From Scalesia atractyloides (lineage: Eukaryota; Streptophyta; Magnoliopsida; Asterales; Asteraceae), in contig CAMTDV010000018.1 in the NCBI GenBank assembly GCA_947069175.1, positions 37,956,869-38,020,868 of the forward strand: a stretch of 64,000 nt of DNA, in the 5' to 3' direction. Shown here one piece after another: positions 44,730-57,135 of the stretch (position 1 is the first letter of the stretch; every line of letters begins with the position of its first letter). The notes under the pieces were generated by a model. It did no database searches. It was not told the DNA's origin and saw only the letters and a list, made by a program, of their open reading frames with translations. The position numbers and the translations under genes are program-made.

Positions 44730-45417
44730 AGTGCGAGCACACCATTGAGGTAAGTGTGCAAATTCGTTATTACTCGTCTACATGCTCGCCTTATGGTAGC
44801 CTTAGGCTCTTAAAAGCCTTTCTCTTTCTTATTCTCTACCATAGAGCAGGGACTCTCGTGGTCGGTTAGTATTAGCCAAAAATATTTACGTACCCGACAA
44901 CAAGGGAAGATTGTCGCGCCCCACTTGGTGAGACCAAATTTATTCCATTCACACAAACATGCGGAGCATGATGCTCACCATTGCGACGTTCGCAACGAAC
45001 CCTGGGAGGGTATCTATACTCCTCCTCTATAGGGGGTGTTCAATAACCCTTAAACAAAATCATAAATGAAACTTATGGTGTCTGTATGGTAAAGACAATG
45101 AATGCGCATAAAACATAATAATTGCAGTTATCTGCAAGCTGAACACGTGACTCCTGGCTTGCTATGAGTCCAACAACACTCTCACTTTCAGATTGAAAGT
45201 GATGACAAACGTTACTCTTAACAATACGTAGGAATTGTGGAAGGACAAATTACACAGCTACTATGTAGCACAATTATCATCCCGTACGATGATGATACTA
45301 ATCGAAAAGTGAAAACATACTTGTCTGTTGAATGATTGACTCAACTGTAAAGACTGAGCTTTCCAATGAATTACTAAACGGAATTTCGAGGACGAAATTC
45401 TTTTAACTGGGGGAGAC
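44730..45417 (+). other. LARD internal segment 4 and PPT
   Basis: Begins with the second AGTGC; non-coding. It ends with a box GGAATTTCGAGGACGAAATT (about 45381) and the PPT CTGGGGGAGAC (45407-45417) directly before the 3' LTR. Confidence 0.75.
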
Positions 45418-48400
45418 TGTGACAATTGGGAAAAATCCCGGTAAACTTTGATTGGTACAAGTCCGTGGTAACCAAACGTGATATGTATATCATGATATTG
45501 TTGTGATTATGTGTGATGATACGAATTCTGGAACATGTGACACCGACTATAATAGGAGTATATGCACAGTAATTACCAAAAACATTACGTTGATGCTATG
45601 CGTCACCTACATGGCAAGACAAAGTCGTGAATGGATTGACGACTCTGGGAACTCGTCATGGTTGACATAACACTATTAAGGGCCAACGATGTGAGGTTAG
45701 TGTCCTTAGCCTTTAACAACGTGTTCAACGGGGACTTGACGTTTAACAACGCATTAAACATTCGATCATTATTATTAGGCCAACGGTAGGGCCCTTTGAG
45801 ATTTTAAGTTCCTGAAACATATTAGTTATATGCCATAGACTCTGACATAAGATTTGAAACAAATCGGAGCTCAGGCACGCAAAACGAGGCAGTCCCGGTT
45901 AGGGAAACGCTTTACGTTAGGAGCAATGAAAGACAAACAAAACATGCAAGGAACGGTCAATCAAGCCTAAAAACATTTAAACTAACCCAATACGAGGCTA
46001 TTATGGTTAAAACATATCTGGGCTCGGGTTTCAAGAAGGTTATGCTCGATTTTTAAAACCGAGTCTTTTGACACTAAGAACGCGAAAACGGAGTCCGTTT
46101 CACAAATCGGGTACGCGTCTGAGAGCCGAAAACGAACCTAAACGCGCCACCGAAGATAAACATCATCTTTTAACACGAAAAGACGAAGCACGACAAAGCG
46201 CGGGTGGGGTAGGGCACCCCACCTATGCCGCCCCCTTATTATATATTTTTCTTTTTCTTTTTTTTCTCGTTTTTCTCAATCTTCTTCTTCATTTCCTTCA
46301 AAAATTCTGCAGAAGAGCTTCCATTCTCAGCTGATCACCCTTTAATTCAGCCCAAAACAAACCCAAAATCAAAGGTATACTTCAAGTTTTTCATAGCTTT
46401 GATGAAGATTTCTTGATTAAACATGAACTAGACAAAGAAAACTTCTTTTAATCCATGATTATGGATGGTTTAAACATGGTTCTTGGCTGAATAAGAACAT
46501 CTCAAGGATTACCTGATGTTATAGGGCAGCCAAGATCACAAAACTTTGGGTTTTGATACCCTAATCGACACCTAATCGACCAAAAGCGATTAACAAAGTT
46601 ATTAACCGAAAAATAGTGAAACAAAGCTTGATTGACATGGACTAAGGCATGGTTGGATTGTTATTGGTATATAGGTACTGAATATGGCTCACACCCACTT
46701 CTGGGCTCAAGAAAAACATTTAGAATCAAAGAAATCGATAGGTATATCACCCGAAACTCGAAACTAGCATAGGCAGAATACTGTCTGGATTATAACTTGG
46801 TCCGTGGGTATTTGATTGAGCTGAAATATGGTGTAGTGATGTAGGATATTGACAGGAAGGTCCACATAAAATTTTAGAATTTTTGGAATCTGTTACGATA
46901 TTTGGTAAATTTTTGACTGTTTTACAAAACAAAATTAGGAAAAAATACCAAACAAAATCAATAAATCACCAAAATTTACCTGAACACTAAGGAACATATG
47001 GGAAAGGTTTTGGGAATTTTGGGAGTCTATTGGTTGGGTTTGGATTTGGAATAAAAATCCACGTTTTTATAAGTTTTCAGTAGCCGGAAACGCGCTGAAA
47101 CGAAATCGGAAAAATTCCAAATTTTTACAGGTAGTCTCTGGTCATATAAGGAAGTTCCAGAAATATTTTGGGAATTTTTGAACATTGGATGATAAACAAA
47201 GTGAATTATTCGGTTAAATACTGTTTTACAAATGATTTATTTGAGAAGTTAAAATAGTTTTATAAGTTTCCAAAATAATTTTATTGGAATCTATATATTT
47301 TTACTGAGTTCTACAAAAATTTCCAGGATTTTATGAACTATATAGATTAAATGGGATTTTTCGACTTTTAAAACGCTTATTTTAATTAAATTCGGCAGTT
47401 TACCAGACAACGAACCTGCCGAAACTGGGAACGGACCAAAACCTATTTTGACTATAATTGGAACACTGGGAGAATGGAAACTCAAAATTGGGCAACCTAA
47501 ATTCCCCAAACACCCAAACTCCCTTAGTGAAAAGTTAATCTTTCTTAAATCACAATACATTGACACTATTGGTATTCCCGTACCATTATCCAAACGTGTC
47601 AAACAACCGACTTTGGCTGGCACGCGAACCGGTGCATGGGAGCCAAACGTGAAACTAGTCATACCCTAATATTAATCACCACACCAGGATACTATATGTA
47701 CAACATGGACTGAAAATACCCACTTGGACCCGAGTTATAGGCATTACCGACCTAGCTACTGATATTAGTAGTTACTTGCATGAGTGTTGTTAAAGCCGAA
47801 TAAAAGCTTATATATACTCCTATTGCTACCTGTGATGCTACTATCTTGTGAGTTCCACTTCCCCACTTTTGAATTGTTTTACTGTTTTCTGGGGACTTGC
47901 ATGTTATAAATGGTGTTAATTTCACCAACTTGGGAGTGAGTTTCACTCCACCATTTTTAAACTGTGTTACTGTATTCTTTGATGATTTGCATGCTACAAA
48001 ACCAAGTTAATTGCACCAACTTGAAGACGACATGAATTACCTAACTCACGAATACCCCCATTACAAGTGATTAATATGTGCCGTGGGCAGTGGATAGTAC
48101 TATTGGTCTGACAAACCCAGTTGAGGCTGGATAGTGTGATGCCGGCCACTAGTCAACTGCACTTGTCCTCATTTGGTTATGTTGTTAGGCATAACTACAC
48201 AGGGGCGTTGTATTGCACGTGATGCAGTTGGTGGACCGGGAGTGTCTGCGTGACACGGCCTGGGGAAAAACAATCAAGGTTTCACTTGTACGCGCGTGAA
48301 ATTCCATCGGTAAACGGTGACAATGACCAGTGCAATTAAACTTGTTAACACATATGGTTCCACAACAACTAAACCAATGGAACTCACCAGCAGCGTTTAG

Positions 48401-48678
48401 CTGACCCTTTTTTAAAACTAACATGCATTTTAGATAACTTGAGACTGACGTGATTCGTGTATGTTGTTCAAGACGTGTTTGTAGACGAATCCTGATATAG
48501 ACGCATGCAGCTTAGAAGACTTATGTGGTTCATGGGAACACACAGTTGTAACATACATGTAGTATGTAATAAACATTTTGTAAGTAATAAAATGTAGTGT
48601 CTTTATAAACAATGCACTTGTACCAGAGGTGTCTGTTGCATCCCGTGTTTTACTTCCGCTGTAATTTGGGGTGTGACA
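45418..48678 (+). repeat. 3' LTR of LARD
   Basis: 3,261 bp, colinear with 10546-13884. Lacks about 78 bases present in the 5' LTR (around 47470, between GGGAG repeats). D's LTR has the missing block, so this is a deletion. No gene inside. Confidence 0.88.
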
Positions 48679-51600
48679 GAAATTGTGATCACCGAAGCTG
48701 ATATTCGAAGGGTTCTAGCGTTCAACGACAATGAAAATGATCCAATTAGCTTCGAGGAAAGAATGGTTAAGGGTTGTTTCTATAGAATGGGGTATAAAGG
48801 CCATGCAAATAAGCCTACATTGAAGAAAGGTGGTGTTCCTCTACCATACAAACTTCGGATTCATGCTATTATTCACGCTTTCATCACAGGAAAGCAGGGC
48901 TAGATGATATTCAGGATTACATGGCCTGCATGGTTACTGCATTAGTGCTCAATAAGAAGTTTAACTTTTCGAAAATGATCTTCAAGTTCATGACGAAGAA
49001 TATGGGCATTAACATATTGGTGATGCATCTGAGGTTTGTTCAGATGCTGATAGATGATAAGTTTCAGAACATTGTGAAAGATCCGAATGATATTCTTTAT
49101 CTAAGCCACATGGATGAAACAACTTTGAAGAAGCTCAAGACATTTCAGAAGCAAGACTCTGCTCCTATTGCAAAACCTGTGTTTGGTGCGATAGTTAAAG
49201 CTGATTACGTCTTACCACCTGAAAATAAATGGAGAAAGGATGGTAGTGGAGACGAAAACGACGAGGTTGAATTGTTAAAGACGTTCAAAGAGAAAAGAGG
49301 AGATTGGTACATCAAAAGAGTTGTTGTCGTTGAGAAGCCAAAACGTAAAAGGGCATCAAAGAAAGTGGATACTATGTTGATTGATGAGCCTGATGAAAAT
49401 CTTTAGAATGTTGAAGGTTCAAGCGCTGCAGTTAATGTTGATAGCCAAGAAGTTGAGGCTGATACTGCTAGTAGAGAACATGGTGATGTTATTTCAGCTA
49501 CTTCTGATAAGGATAGTGATTCTTCTGAAGATTCTGCTGACATTCAACAGAAAGAAGCAGAGAAAGAAAAAGAAGAGGAACGGTTGAAAAAACTTGGTGA
49601 AGATTTGTATACACCATCTGCTGAGGAGGCTTCTGACGAAGATAGACCAAAGAAGAAATCAAAGCGCGTAAAGTCTAAAGCTAGAGATTTGCACAAGTCT
49701 ACAGGTTCTCCCAGTACCAAAGGTAGAAAGAAAACTCCGAGTCGTAGATACTTGAGTCAGAAAAGGAGGAAAGGAGTTACACAAGAACCTCCTGTTTCTA
49801 ACTTGCAAGATATTCCGATTGTTGAAGATTTAGTTCCATCGACAACTACAACACAAGAACCATCGATTGTTATTGAAATACCGGTTCAGAGTACGCCTCT
49901 ATCAACTCCAAAGTCTGCTGCAAAGGGTACTCCTAAAGTTACTCCTCCAAGATCAAAGCAGTCTAGTCCTCAAAGTGCTAGAGCTAACGAGTTTGAAGAT
50001 GCTTTCGGCGATATTCCAGATAATGTTACACATCATGTCACAGCTGAAGATCTTTCGAATTGGTTTGAAATACTCCAGTTGATATGTTAGAGAAAAGAAT
50101 TAAAGCTTAAGTCAAACAGAATGAGATCGAGAAAGAAGCTCTGGAAAGTAAAGTGAAGCAGAGTATAGTTGAAAAAGAGTTTCTACAAGACAAAGTAAAT
50201 TTTCTTGAAGATGACAGAGGGTACATGAAAGCGATGGTTGATAGTTTGAGTGCTGCGAATGAATAGTTAGAGAAAGAGATTACTGAGCTTAGATCTGAAC
50301 GAGATCATAATGACAGAAGGTTTGCAAGGCTACAGAAAGTGTTAACAAACAACTTGGGCATTGATTTCAAAGCAGAGTACGAAAGGCTTGATCTGCAAGA
50401 AGCAAAAGACAAAGCTGCAAAGGAATTGGCAAAACAGGGAAAAGGATTATTGATGATACCCCTAAACCTACAGAGGAGCCATTGATTGAAAAGAATGTTG
50501 AAGCAGAAAAAGCTCCTGAATCAGAGATCGTTCCTGAAGATTTTCCTATTGTTGAATCTCAGGAAGCAGAAAAGAATGTTGAATCAATTAAAGTGTCTGA
50601 GTTAGAGAAAGATGACGATGAGGAAGATGATGAAAAAGACGGCGACCCTGTAAGTGATGATACTAAAGATGATTCAGACCACGATGATGATGGTGGTGAT
50701 GATGATCAGGGATGTTGGTCTAAAGGTTGATTCTGCTAAAGTACACACTGATTTTGACTTTGAATCCTTGATTAACGACGATGTGAACATGGAGGATGAA
50801 CAAAGTAAGGGGAGTATACAGAGCAAACAGGGCCTCAAGATGTTGATGTGTCTGAAGCAATAGTTGCTATGCCTGTTGCTGCTGTTCATGAAAAACCTTT
50901 GATGATAATGTTAGATCCGAGTATAGAAGAAGAGAATTTGTTCACAACTACACAAAGGAAGAATTGGCCAAGATGTTCGAAGTTGATGTGATTCGTTCGA
51001 ATTTGATTTTGAAGAAGAATTGGTGAATACGAATACGTTTGAGCCAAAGGAATATGTTTACAAGCGTGTATCAGAAGCTTACGATTATGATTGTGTAATC
51101 CTTCAAGATTCTTCTGATGATGAAGCTGAAAAGTATTCAGGTATCAATACTGACAGTTTTCAGACGATTGAAGAAATCATGAGTCAGATTGATGTGGGTT
51201 TGTTGAAACAAAAGATTGATGAAGTGGTAAAAGAAGGTAATATCCCTAAACGCTATACGAAAGAACAGATTGCTGAGGGAAAGAAGTCGTGGTTCAAAGA
51301 GATGCCTAAAGAAAGAAAGTTCAAGCGAGTACTGGCGTTCTTTACTCATGACAAATATAAATCACTTGGTGATATTCTAAGTTGGGGGTAGATAAGAGAA
51401 CTTGATGTATATGCCATAAAAAGAAACTTGGAGTGCAATACTTCAGACATCTTACAGATATAAAGACGTTACCATTTTGGGATGTTGAAGAGTTAGTGCA
51501 GACGAGAAACATCAGTCTTCAGATGAAGTTTAACGAACAAAGGCTCTGGAGGGTTATCAAGTTTGAAGCTTCTAGAGGTTTTGTATTATGGAAGCCGTTT

Positions 51601-52227
51601 ATTCCGAAACGAAGAGTTAAAATTGATAAGAAGACGGGTGTTAAAGATGTTATGCTGGTGATGAAACGACTAAGAGCAATGAAAAACATGCCACTAAAGC
51701 CTATTGAACAAGATTTTCATCCTTACGTCTTGTGGTGGCAAACGGATCCATAAACAAGTGAAGCAGTGATTGTGTTACGGGCTGACGAAACATGGGATAT
51801 CACAAAAGAGTTAGATCCAGAATGCAATGAACGTAGAAGAATTTGGGGGTTATGGCGAACTATTCGTATACTAGACCTGATGTGGTTAGTTAATTGCTCG
51901 AAAGAATATGTGAAGTGTTTGTTCTTCAACAAGATATGTTTCGATAAATGTGAAGAAGTCCAAGCAAAACAATACCAAGGTGTGATCAATGTTTGCTACG
52001 CACACGGTATTAACTCAGGTCACATGTGGGAATCAATATGGAGAGAGTTGGAAAGAGAAGAATTTTTGAAAGAGGAAAGATGACTAGAAAAGATACATGA
52101 AAGGGGTAGAGAGTCAAGGCTCAGAAGATTTCAGTTCATGAAATGGGCGCCTCCTACTAACCAAACGCCTATTCCTAAGCAAGAAAGACGAAGAAAGCCG
52201 TATAAGAACTTCTTCGGAAGGTGTTGA
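48679..52227 (+). pseudogene. Env-like additional ORF of Sirevirus C, 3' part
   Basis: Continues the frame cut at 10545 (the GAAAT codons overlap exactly). The first part to TAG 48901 and the part 48921-49406 are rich in alternating hydrophobic segments. Then come a Lys/Glu and Ser/Pro low-complexity region (49584-50090), a coiled-coil-like helix (about 50100-50430), an acidic Asp/Glu stretch (50482-50730) and a more globular C-terminal part (51020-52083) with many Trp, Arg and charged residues, ending at TGA 52225-52227. At least six stops or frameshifts. No clear signal peptide or transmembrane helix, so calling it an envelope is positional only. It could be a second structural or movement-related protein. 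Confidence 0.6.
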
Positions 52228-52261
52228 AGATTGAAGACTAATAAAGACTATGACAATATCC

Positions 52262-52272
52262 AAGGGGGAGTT
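52262..52272 (+). other. Polypurine tract of C
   Basis: AAGGGGGAGTT directly before TGTTGATGC at 52273. Confidence 0.85.
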
Positions 52273-52464
52273 TGTTGATGCATAGTGTCTATTGTCTAGG
52301 TCTTGGATCGAGTCTACGTAATTAGGGTTTGAAAATGTCAGAAATTGTAATATTTATGTTGTGCTGAACTTGTGTGAAGGCTGATCAAGTTCACCCGAAC
52401 TTGATCTAGCCAAGCCATACTTCGCCCGAACTTGTTGGTCTATATATAGGTTGTCCTGGGTCTT
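52273..52464 (+). repeat. 3' LTR of C, truncated by D
   Basis: Starts TGTTGATGCATAG, like F's minus-sense LTR start TGTTGGTGCATA. Carries two palindromes (CAAGTTCACCCGAACTTG about 52389; GCCCGAACTTG about 52426) and TATA box CTATATATAGG (about 52440). Element D sits about 15 bases beyond the TATA box. Confidence 0.85.
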
Positions 52465-55400
52465 TGTGATACCCATGACGAAACCAGGTACCCTTAATTG
52501 GTCCTAAACTTTAAGTCATACTTACAGTAATAATTGCACGTAAACTTGTAAACTTGCACGACTTGTGTGCTATACTAAACAATATCGATAATGTCTTGGA
52601 GGAATCCGAGAGCACGTCATGGTTAACATGACACTATTAAGGACCCACGATGCGAAGTTGGTGTCCGTAGCCATTAAACACGTGTTTAACCGGAACTTTC
52701 CGGTTAACAGCGCATTAAACCTTTGACATTGATTATTGGGTTATCGTTAGCATCATTTAAGATTCCACGTTCTAGAAACAACTTAGTTTTGTACCACAGA
52801 CTGTGATATAAGGTTTGAAGCTAATCGAAGCCCGGGCATGCAAAACGAAGCAGCTTCCTGGTGAGGGAAACACCTTCGTTTCGGGTATAACATAAGGCAA
52901 CCAAATGTGCAAGGAATGATCGATCAAGCTTAAAAACACTTAACTACCCTAATACAAGACTTTTATGATTAAAACGTAACCGGGTTCGGATTTTGAGACG
53001 GTTATGCACAATTTTTAAAACTGAGTCTTTTGACACTAAGAACACGCAAAACGGAGCCCGTTTCACAAATCGAGAACGTGTCCGGGACCCGAAAACGAAC
53101 CTAAACGCAAACGGAAGATAAACATCATCTTTAAACACGAGTTACGAAGCACGAGGTGTCCCACATGGGACCCACCCAAAACCGCCACCCCCTTTTTTAT
53201 ATATATATTTTGATTTTTTTCTTTTCTTTTAGTTCCTTTCACCTTCACCCAAAATTATGCCATAAGAAGCTTAACCAGCTAATCTTTTACTAAACACCAT
53301 CAAATCAAAGGTATAACTCTTGTTTCATAAGGTTTTAATCGTGATTTCTTGAGAAAACTTGGTTTAGATCATGAAAACCCTTTTTAATCCATGATTTTTG
53401 AAGGTTTAAACAAGTTTATGGGTTGAATAAGAACACCTTGGGAGTTCCCTGGTGTTATATGGCAGCCGTGGTCACAAATCTTTGGGGTTTGATACCCTAA
53501 TCAACACCTATTCGACAAAAATCGCATAAGTATTCGATTAACCGAAAAACCATGAAATAAAGTTTGATTGATCTAAGTTCTAGCATATTTGGATTGTACT
53601 TGATGTGTAGGTACTGAATATAGCTCCTACACCTTTCTGGACTCAAGAAAAACCTGCAGAAACAGAGCTTGCACTAGGTATATCGCCCGAAAATCGAATA
53701 TAGAGTAGGTAGATTATTGTTTTGACTATAACTTGGTACGTGATACTTGGATTGAGCTAAAATTTGGTGTGGTAATGTAGGGTTTTATTAGGAAGGTCCA
53801 ATTAAAATATAAGAAGTTTTGGAATTTTCTATGATTTTTGGTGAATTGTTGACTGTTTTACCGAAAGAATTTCAGAAAAATCACCAAAAGAATTTAATAA
53901 ATCACCAAATTTTACAGAGACACTAAGGAACATATTTGGAATGTTAGTGGAAATTTCGGAGTCCATTGGTTGAGATTTAATTTGGGCTAAAAATCCGCGT
54001 TTTTGCGAGTTTTTGGTGGCCGGGAACGCACCGAAACAAAATAGGAAAAATCCTTGAATTTTATAGGGAGTTCCTGGACATATTATGGACTTACTGGAGC
54101 TTTTGGGGAATTTTTTAACTGCTGGTGATAATTAATATTAATTATTTGATTAAATGTTGTTTAATAAATAATTTATTTAAGTAAGTAAATGGCTAAAATA
54201 AATTCCCAAATTATTTTTCCCATAATCTACAGATTTTTACAAGCTTGTATAAAAATTTACAGACTTTTATTCAAATTATATATTAAATGGGAATTTATGG
54301 AATTAAAAATAGGTTATTTTAAATCAATTTCGGCAGTTTACCGTATTACGAACCTGCCGGAACTGGGAGCTGACCCAACTCGACTAGTACTAAAAATGGA
54401 ACACTGGGAGTATTCCGGGAGATTCCCGGGCAAATTGGACACTAAGGGGTGTTTCCTAAGACAACTCGGGCAAATTCCCGACGGTGAAAATGGAAACTCA
54501 GATTTGGGCAACGTAAACTCCCCAAACACTCAAACTCCCTTGATGAAAAGTTAATCATTTTTAAATAACCACGTGTTGGTACTATTGGTATTCCCGTACC
54601 ATTATCCAAACATGTTAAACAACCAACTTTGGCTGGGACGCGAATCGGTGCCTGGAAGCCAAACTGAAAACTAATACTACCCTGACCTCCATCACCATGC
54701 CAGTGTCCTATAGACTCAATCCGACGTGAAAACTCCTTATCAAATCCAAGTTATAACCATTCCCAACCTAGATACTGATTTGAGTCCTTACTTGCATGCT
54801 CGCAATTAAAGTTGATCCAGTTGCTTGATCACCCTTTTTGTTGAGACTACTACTAGTACAGTGAGTTTTCACTTCCCCACTTTTAAACTGGTTTACTGTT
54901 TCTGGGGTGATTTGCATGTTACAAAACTGTGTTAATTGCACCAAATTGTGATGATGTAATTTTTATAACACATGGTCCGGCAAGCTGAAGGTGTCTGTTA
55001 TGACATGGTCCGGCAAGCTGAAGGTGCTTGTTGTAACACGGTCCGGCAAGCTGAAGGTGTCTGTTATGACACGGTCTGGCGAGCTGAAGGTGCTTGTTGT
55101 AACACGGTCCTGCTAGCTGAAGGTGTTTGTGGTGATAAATCCGTGAACTGTGACTTGTGCAATTAAACTTATTAACACATATTGTTCCACAACAACTAAA
55201 CCAGTGGAACTCAACAGAAGCGTTAGCTGACCCTCTTTTAAAACTAACATGCATTTCAGATAAGACTAAACAGGAATAAGAAAGGTGCATGTGGATGGCT
55301 TGGGTAGCAGAATGTAGCAGAATAAGAGTTGTAGTGGCTCGTAGTACCGGACTTGAACTTATGGTTTGTAATATGATACTATTAGTATGTTGTAACCGAG

Positions 55401-55499
55401 GTTCCCTCTTTATGTGATATCATGTTTTTAAATTATGGAAAATTACCATGCGTCTGCCGCACCCTGCAATTGTCTTCCGCTGCGAGTCGGGGTGTGACA
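52465..55499 (+). repeat. 5' LTR of D
   Basis: 3,035 bp, TGTGATACCCATG to GGGGTGTGACA. TATA-like TTTTTTATATATATATTTTG about 53191-53210. Contains a 33-bp tandem array (54970-55134) that the LARD LTR lacks. Confidence 0.9.
54970..55134. repeat. 33-bp tandem repeat in D LTR, five units
   Basis: The unit ACATGGTCCGGCAAGCTGAA followed by GGTGTCTGTTATG begins at 54970, 55003, 55036, 55069 and 55102. Alternating unit types (CTGTTATG and CTTGTTGTA) suggest a 66-bp higher-order period. Confidence 0.85.
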
Positions 55500-55504
55500 G
55501 AAGA

Positions 55505-55517
55505 TGGTATAAGAACC
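55505..55517 (+). other. Degenerate primer-binding site of D
   Basis: TGGTATAAGAACC differs at two bases from the perfect initiator tRNA-Met site. Probably decayed after insertion. Confidence 0.8.
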
Positions 55518-55871
55518 TTCGGTTATAGCGAACTAGGTATCTTTAAAGAACCTAGACTATAATCCTAAGTTAGTCTCCACACGCTGAGAACCTCTAGAAA
55601 CTGAGTAGTGTGACTATTACCAGGACGAACTTGTGGGGCAAATAAATTATTGTGGTCCGGAACACAATAATTTATCTGCTCATACTTCGGAGTTCTGGGA
55701 ACGTCATTGAGACAGGACGGAAATCCGTCTACTAACATCACCAACCATAAATAATTTTTAAAATCATAAAAATCAAAACTGTGTGCAATACGTGCTTATT
55801 TGTGGAATGTTGAGTTCGGTTATTTCAGTCAGTCAAATCAGCGTTGTATGTGGTTTTCTTTTACAGGTAGC

Positions 55872-56590
55872 ATGTCGCATCATTCGAGTCGCCAGACTAC
55901 TTCTCATACGGAGACCGATCCTAAGGAGGATCCACTGATACCCCCATTGACATCGAGCAACGAGCCAGATCCCTTTGGTTACTGTTGTGGTCCTTACAAA
56001 CCCAGACCTCGTACTAGGCGCGAGGAAGAGGCCTCGAGCGCCTACCGTTCCCCACCTCACCACCTGATTAGCTCCTCGGAGCATAGTCGTACCCTGGATG
56101 TTGTTATACTAGTAGGACCTACTCCTCGAAGCCCACTCCCACCATGGGGCATTGGGAGTGGGAGCCGGTAGCATCTAGGTTACCTACACCAGAGACTCCC
56201 CCTGACCCTTATACTCCTTCCACTCCGAGTGCTTATTCACCCTCCTCACCTAGTTCTCAGGAGGTACCTCTTATCCGCCTCCGACAGACGGCTCGCCGGA
56301 GGGTGTCTGTCCCTATGCCTGTTTTTACACCACCCGTTTCCCCTATTCGTCCGATACCCGTACCCATAGGGACCTAGCAGCATTTTACCGCCAGTTTTAT
56401 GACACCACCTCGGGAGGACTCTTCCCCTTTTCACACTTACGAGCGAGGTGGCCCTTCCCAGCCGTTTAAAGATCCTTCCCCACCCGTCTGGGGCATACCC
56501 GTTCCTCCTCAGGAGGTGCCTGCTCCCATCACCGAGAGCAGCTTGATGGGATTTCTGTTTGAGTAGATTTCATTGTTACGGATGGCGCAA
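55872..56590 (+). pseudogene. Upstream Pro/Ser-rich ORF of D
   Basis: ATG at 55872 (MSHHSSRQTTSHTETD). Rich in Pro, Ser and Arg; a frame shift near 56150 moves into a Pro-rich continuation (TPETPPDPYTPSTPSAYSPS), and a TAG ends that frame near 56377 with remains beyond. Its position and start (M-S-Ser/His) match B's upstream ORF. Function unknown. Not a host gene, as it lies between PBS and gag. Confidence 0.55.
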
Positions 56591-57135
56591 GATGAGGATG
56601 AGCAGCAGAGGAGGTAGATGGGAGACTACCTGATCGTCTTACACCAGGCGATCATTGCCTTACAGTAGGGTATGGGATATGTTCATCATGAGAAGGATCA
56701 TTTCCGGGCATTGGTGTAATGTATCGGTGCCATTGTAGGCTTGGTAGCAGGTTTTGGAGGATTAGCATGGTGGATGTGGCATTCATAGTATGGTTTCTTT
56801 CTAGTATAGATAGAGGTGATGTATCTTTTGTACATCCTACCAAGCACTGGGTTATGCCCATGTCGAGGTGGTGATATACTCATCGTATTTTTGGGTTCTC
56901 GTAGTTCGTGTCTTGTGGTATGATGTATGTACGTCACTTTGGTGACCCGTTTTGACAGCACATTTAAGCACTGGCCCTTAGGGGTTAAGTCTATGTGCAA
57001 ATTTTGGCAGTTATATGATGACGGATATTATTATATATAATAACGCTTGTGGTTATACGTGTTGTGGACTTATGTGTGTGATGTGACAATTGATCATGTG
57101 ACATTGATCCATACATATCTATTGTTTATAATTGA
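56591..57135 (+). other. D segment between upstream ORF and gag
   Basis: Degenerate, stop-rich, no clear product. May be the decayed end of the upstream ORF plus spacer. Confidence 0.45.

Larger units (their letters stand above)
10546..48678 (+). mobile_element. LARD: large non-coding gypsy derivative, host of three nested elements
   Basis: Flanked by the TSD GAAAT (10541-10545 and 48679-48683). LTRs 10546-13884 and 45418-48678; PBS 13890-13902; PPT 45407-45417. Removing B, TR-GAG and F leaves 5.97 kb of internal sequence (13885-14055, 24783-26109, 33919-37709, 44735-45417) with no gag or pol. The LTR is homologous to that of the coding gypsy D (shared blocks such as GAGTCTTTTGACACTAAGAA), and the leader after the PBS aligns with D's (both have ACTTGTGGGGCAA or CCTTGTGGGGCAA). 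It is best read as a non-autonomous partner of D-type elements. Confidence 0.85.
3044..52464 (+). mobile_element. Host Sirevirus-like Ty1/copia element C, interrupted by nested elements
   Basis: C is the lowest layer of the nest. In order on the plus strand are a copia RT/RNase H pseudogene (3044-4975), a linker (4976-5676 and 8846-10282), an env-like ORF in two pieces (10283-10545, 48679-52227), a PPT (52262-52272) and the first 192 bases of its 3' LTR (52273-52464). Removing C1 (TSD AATCT) and the LARD (TSD GAAAT) makes the pieces contiguous: the linker then matches the corresponding region of F, and the env-like frame continues across the GAAAT site. The gag, protease, integrase and 5' LTR of C are not in the window; element A adjoins its left end. 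Confidence 0.8.

Noticed and set aside
10546..48678. Reading the 38 kb as one giant element with several genes
   Set aside because: Three TSD-bounded inserts on different strands explain the content.
55872..56590. Host Pro-rich (extensin-like) gene
   Set aside because: Lies between D's PBS and gag and corresponds to B's upstream ORF.
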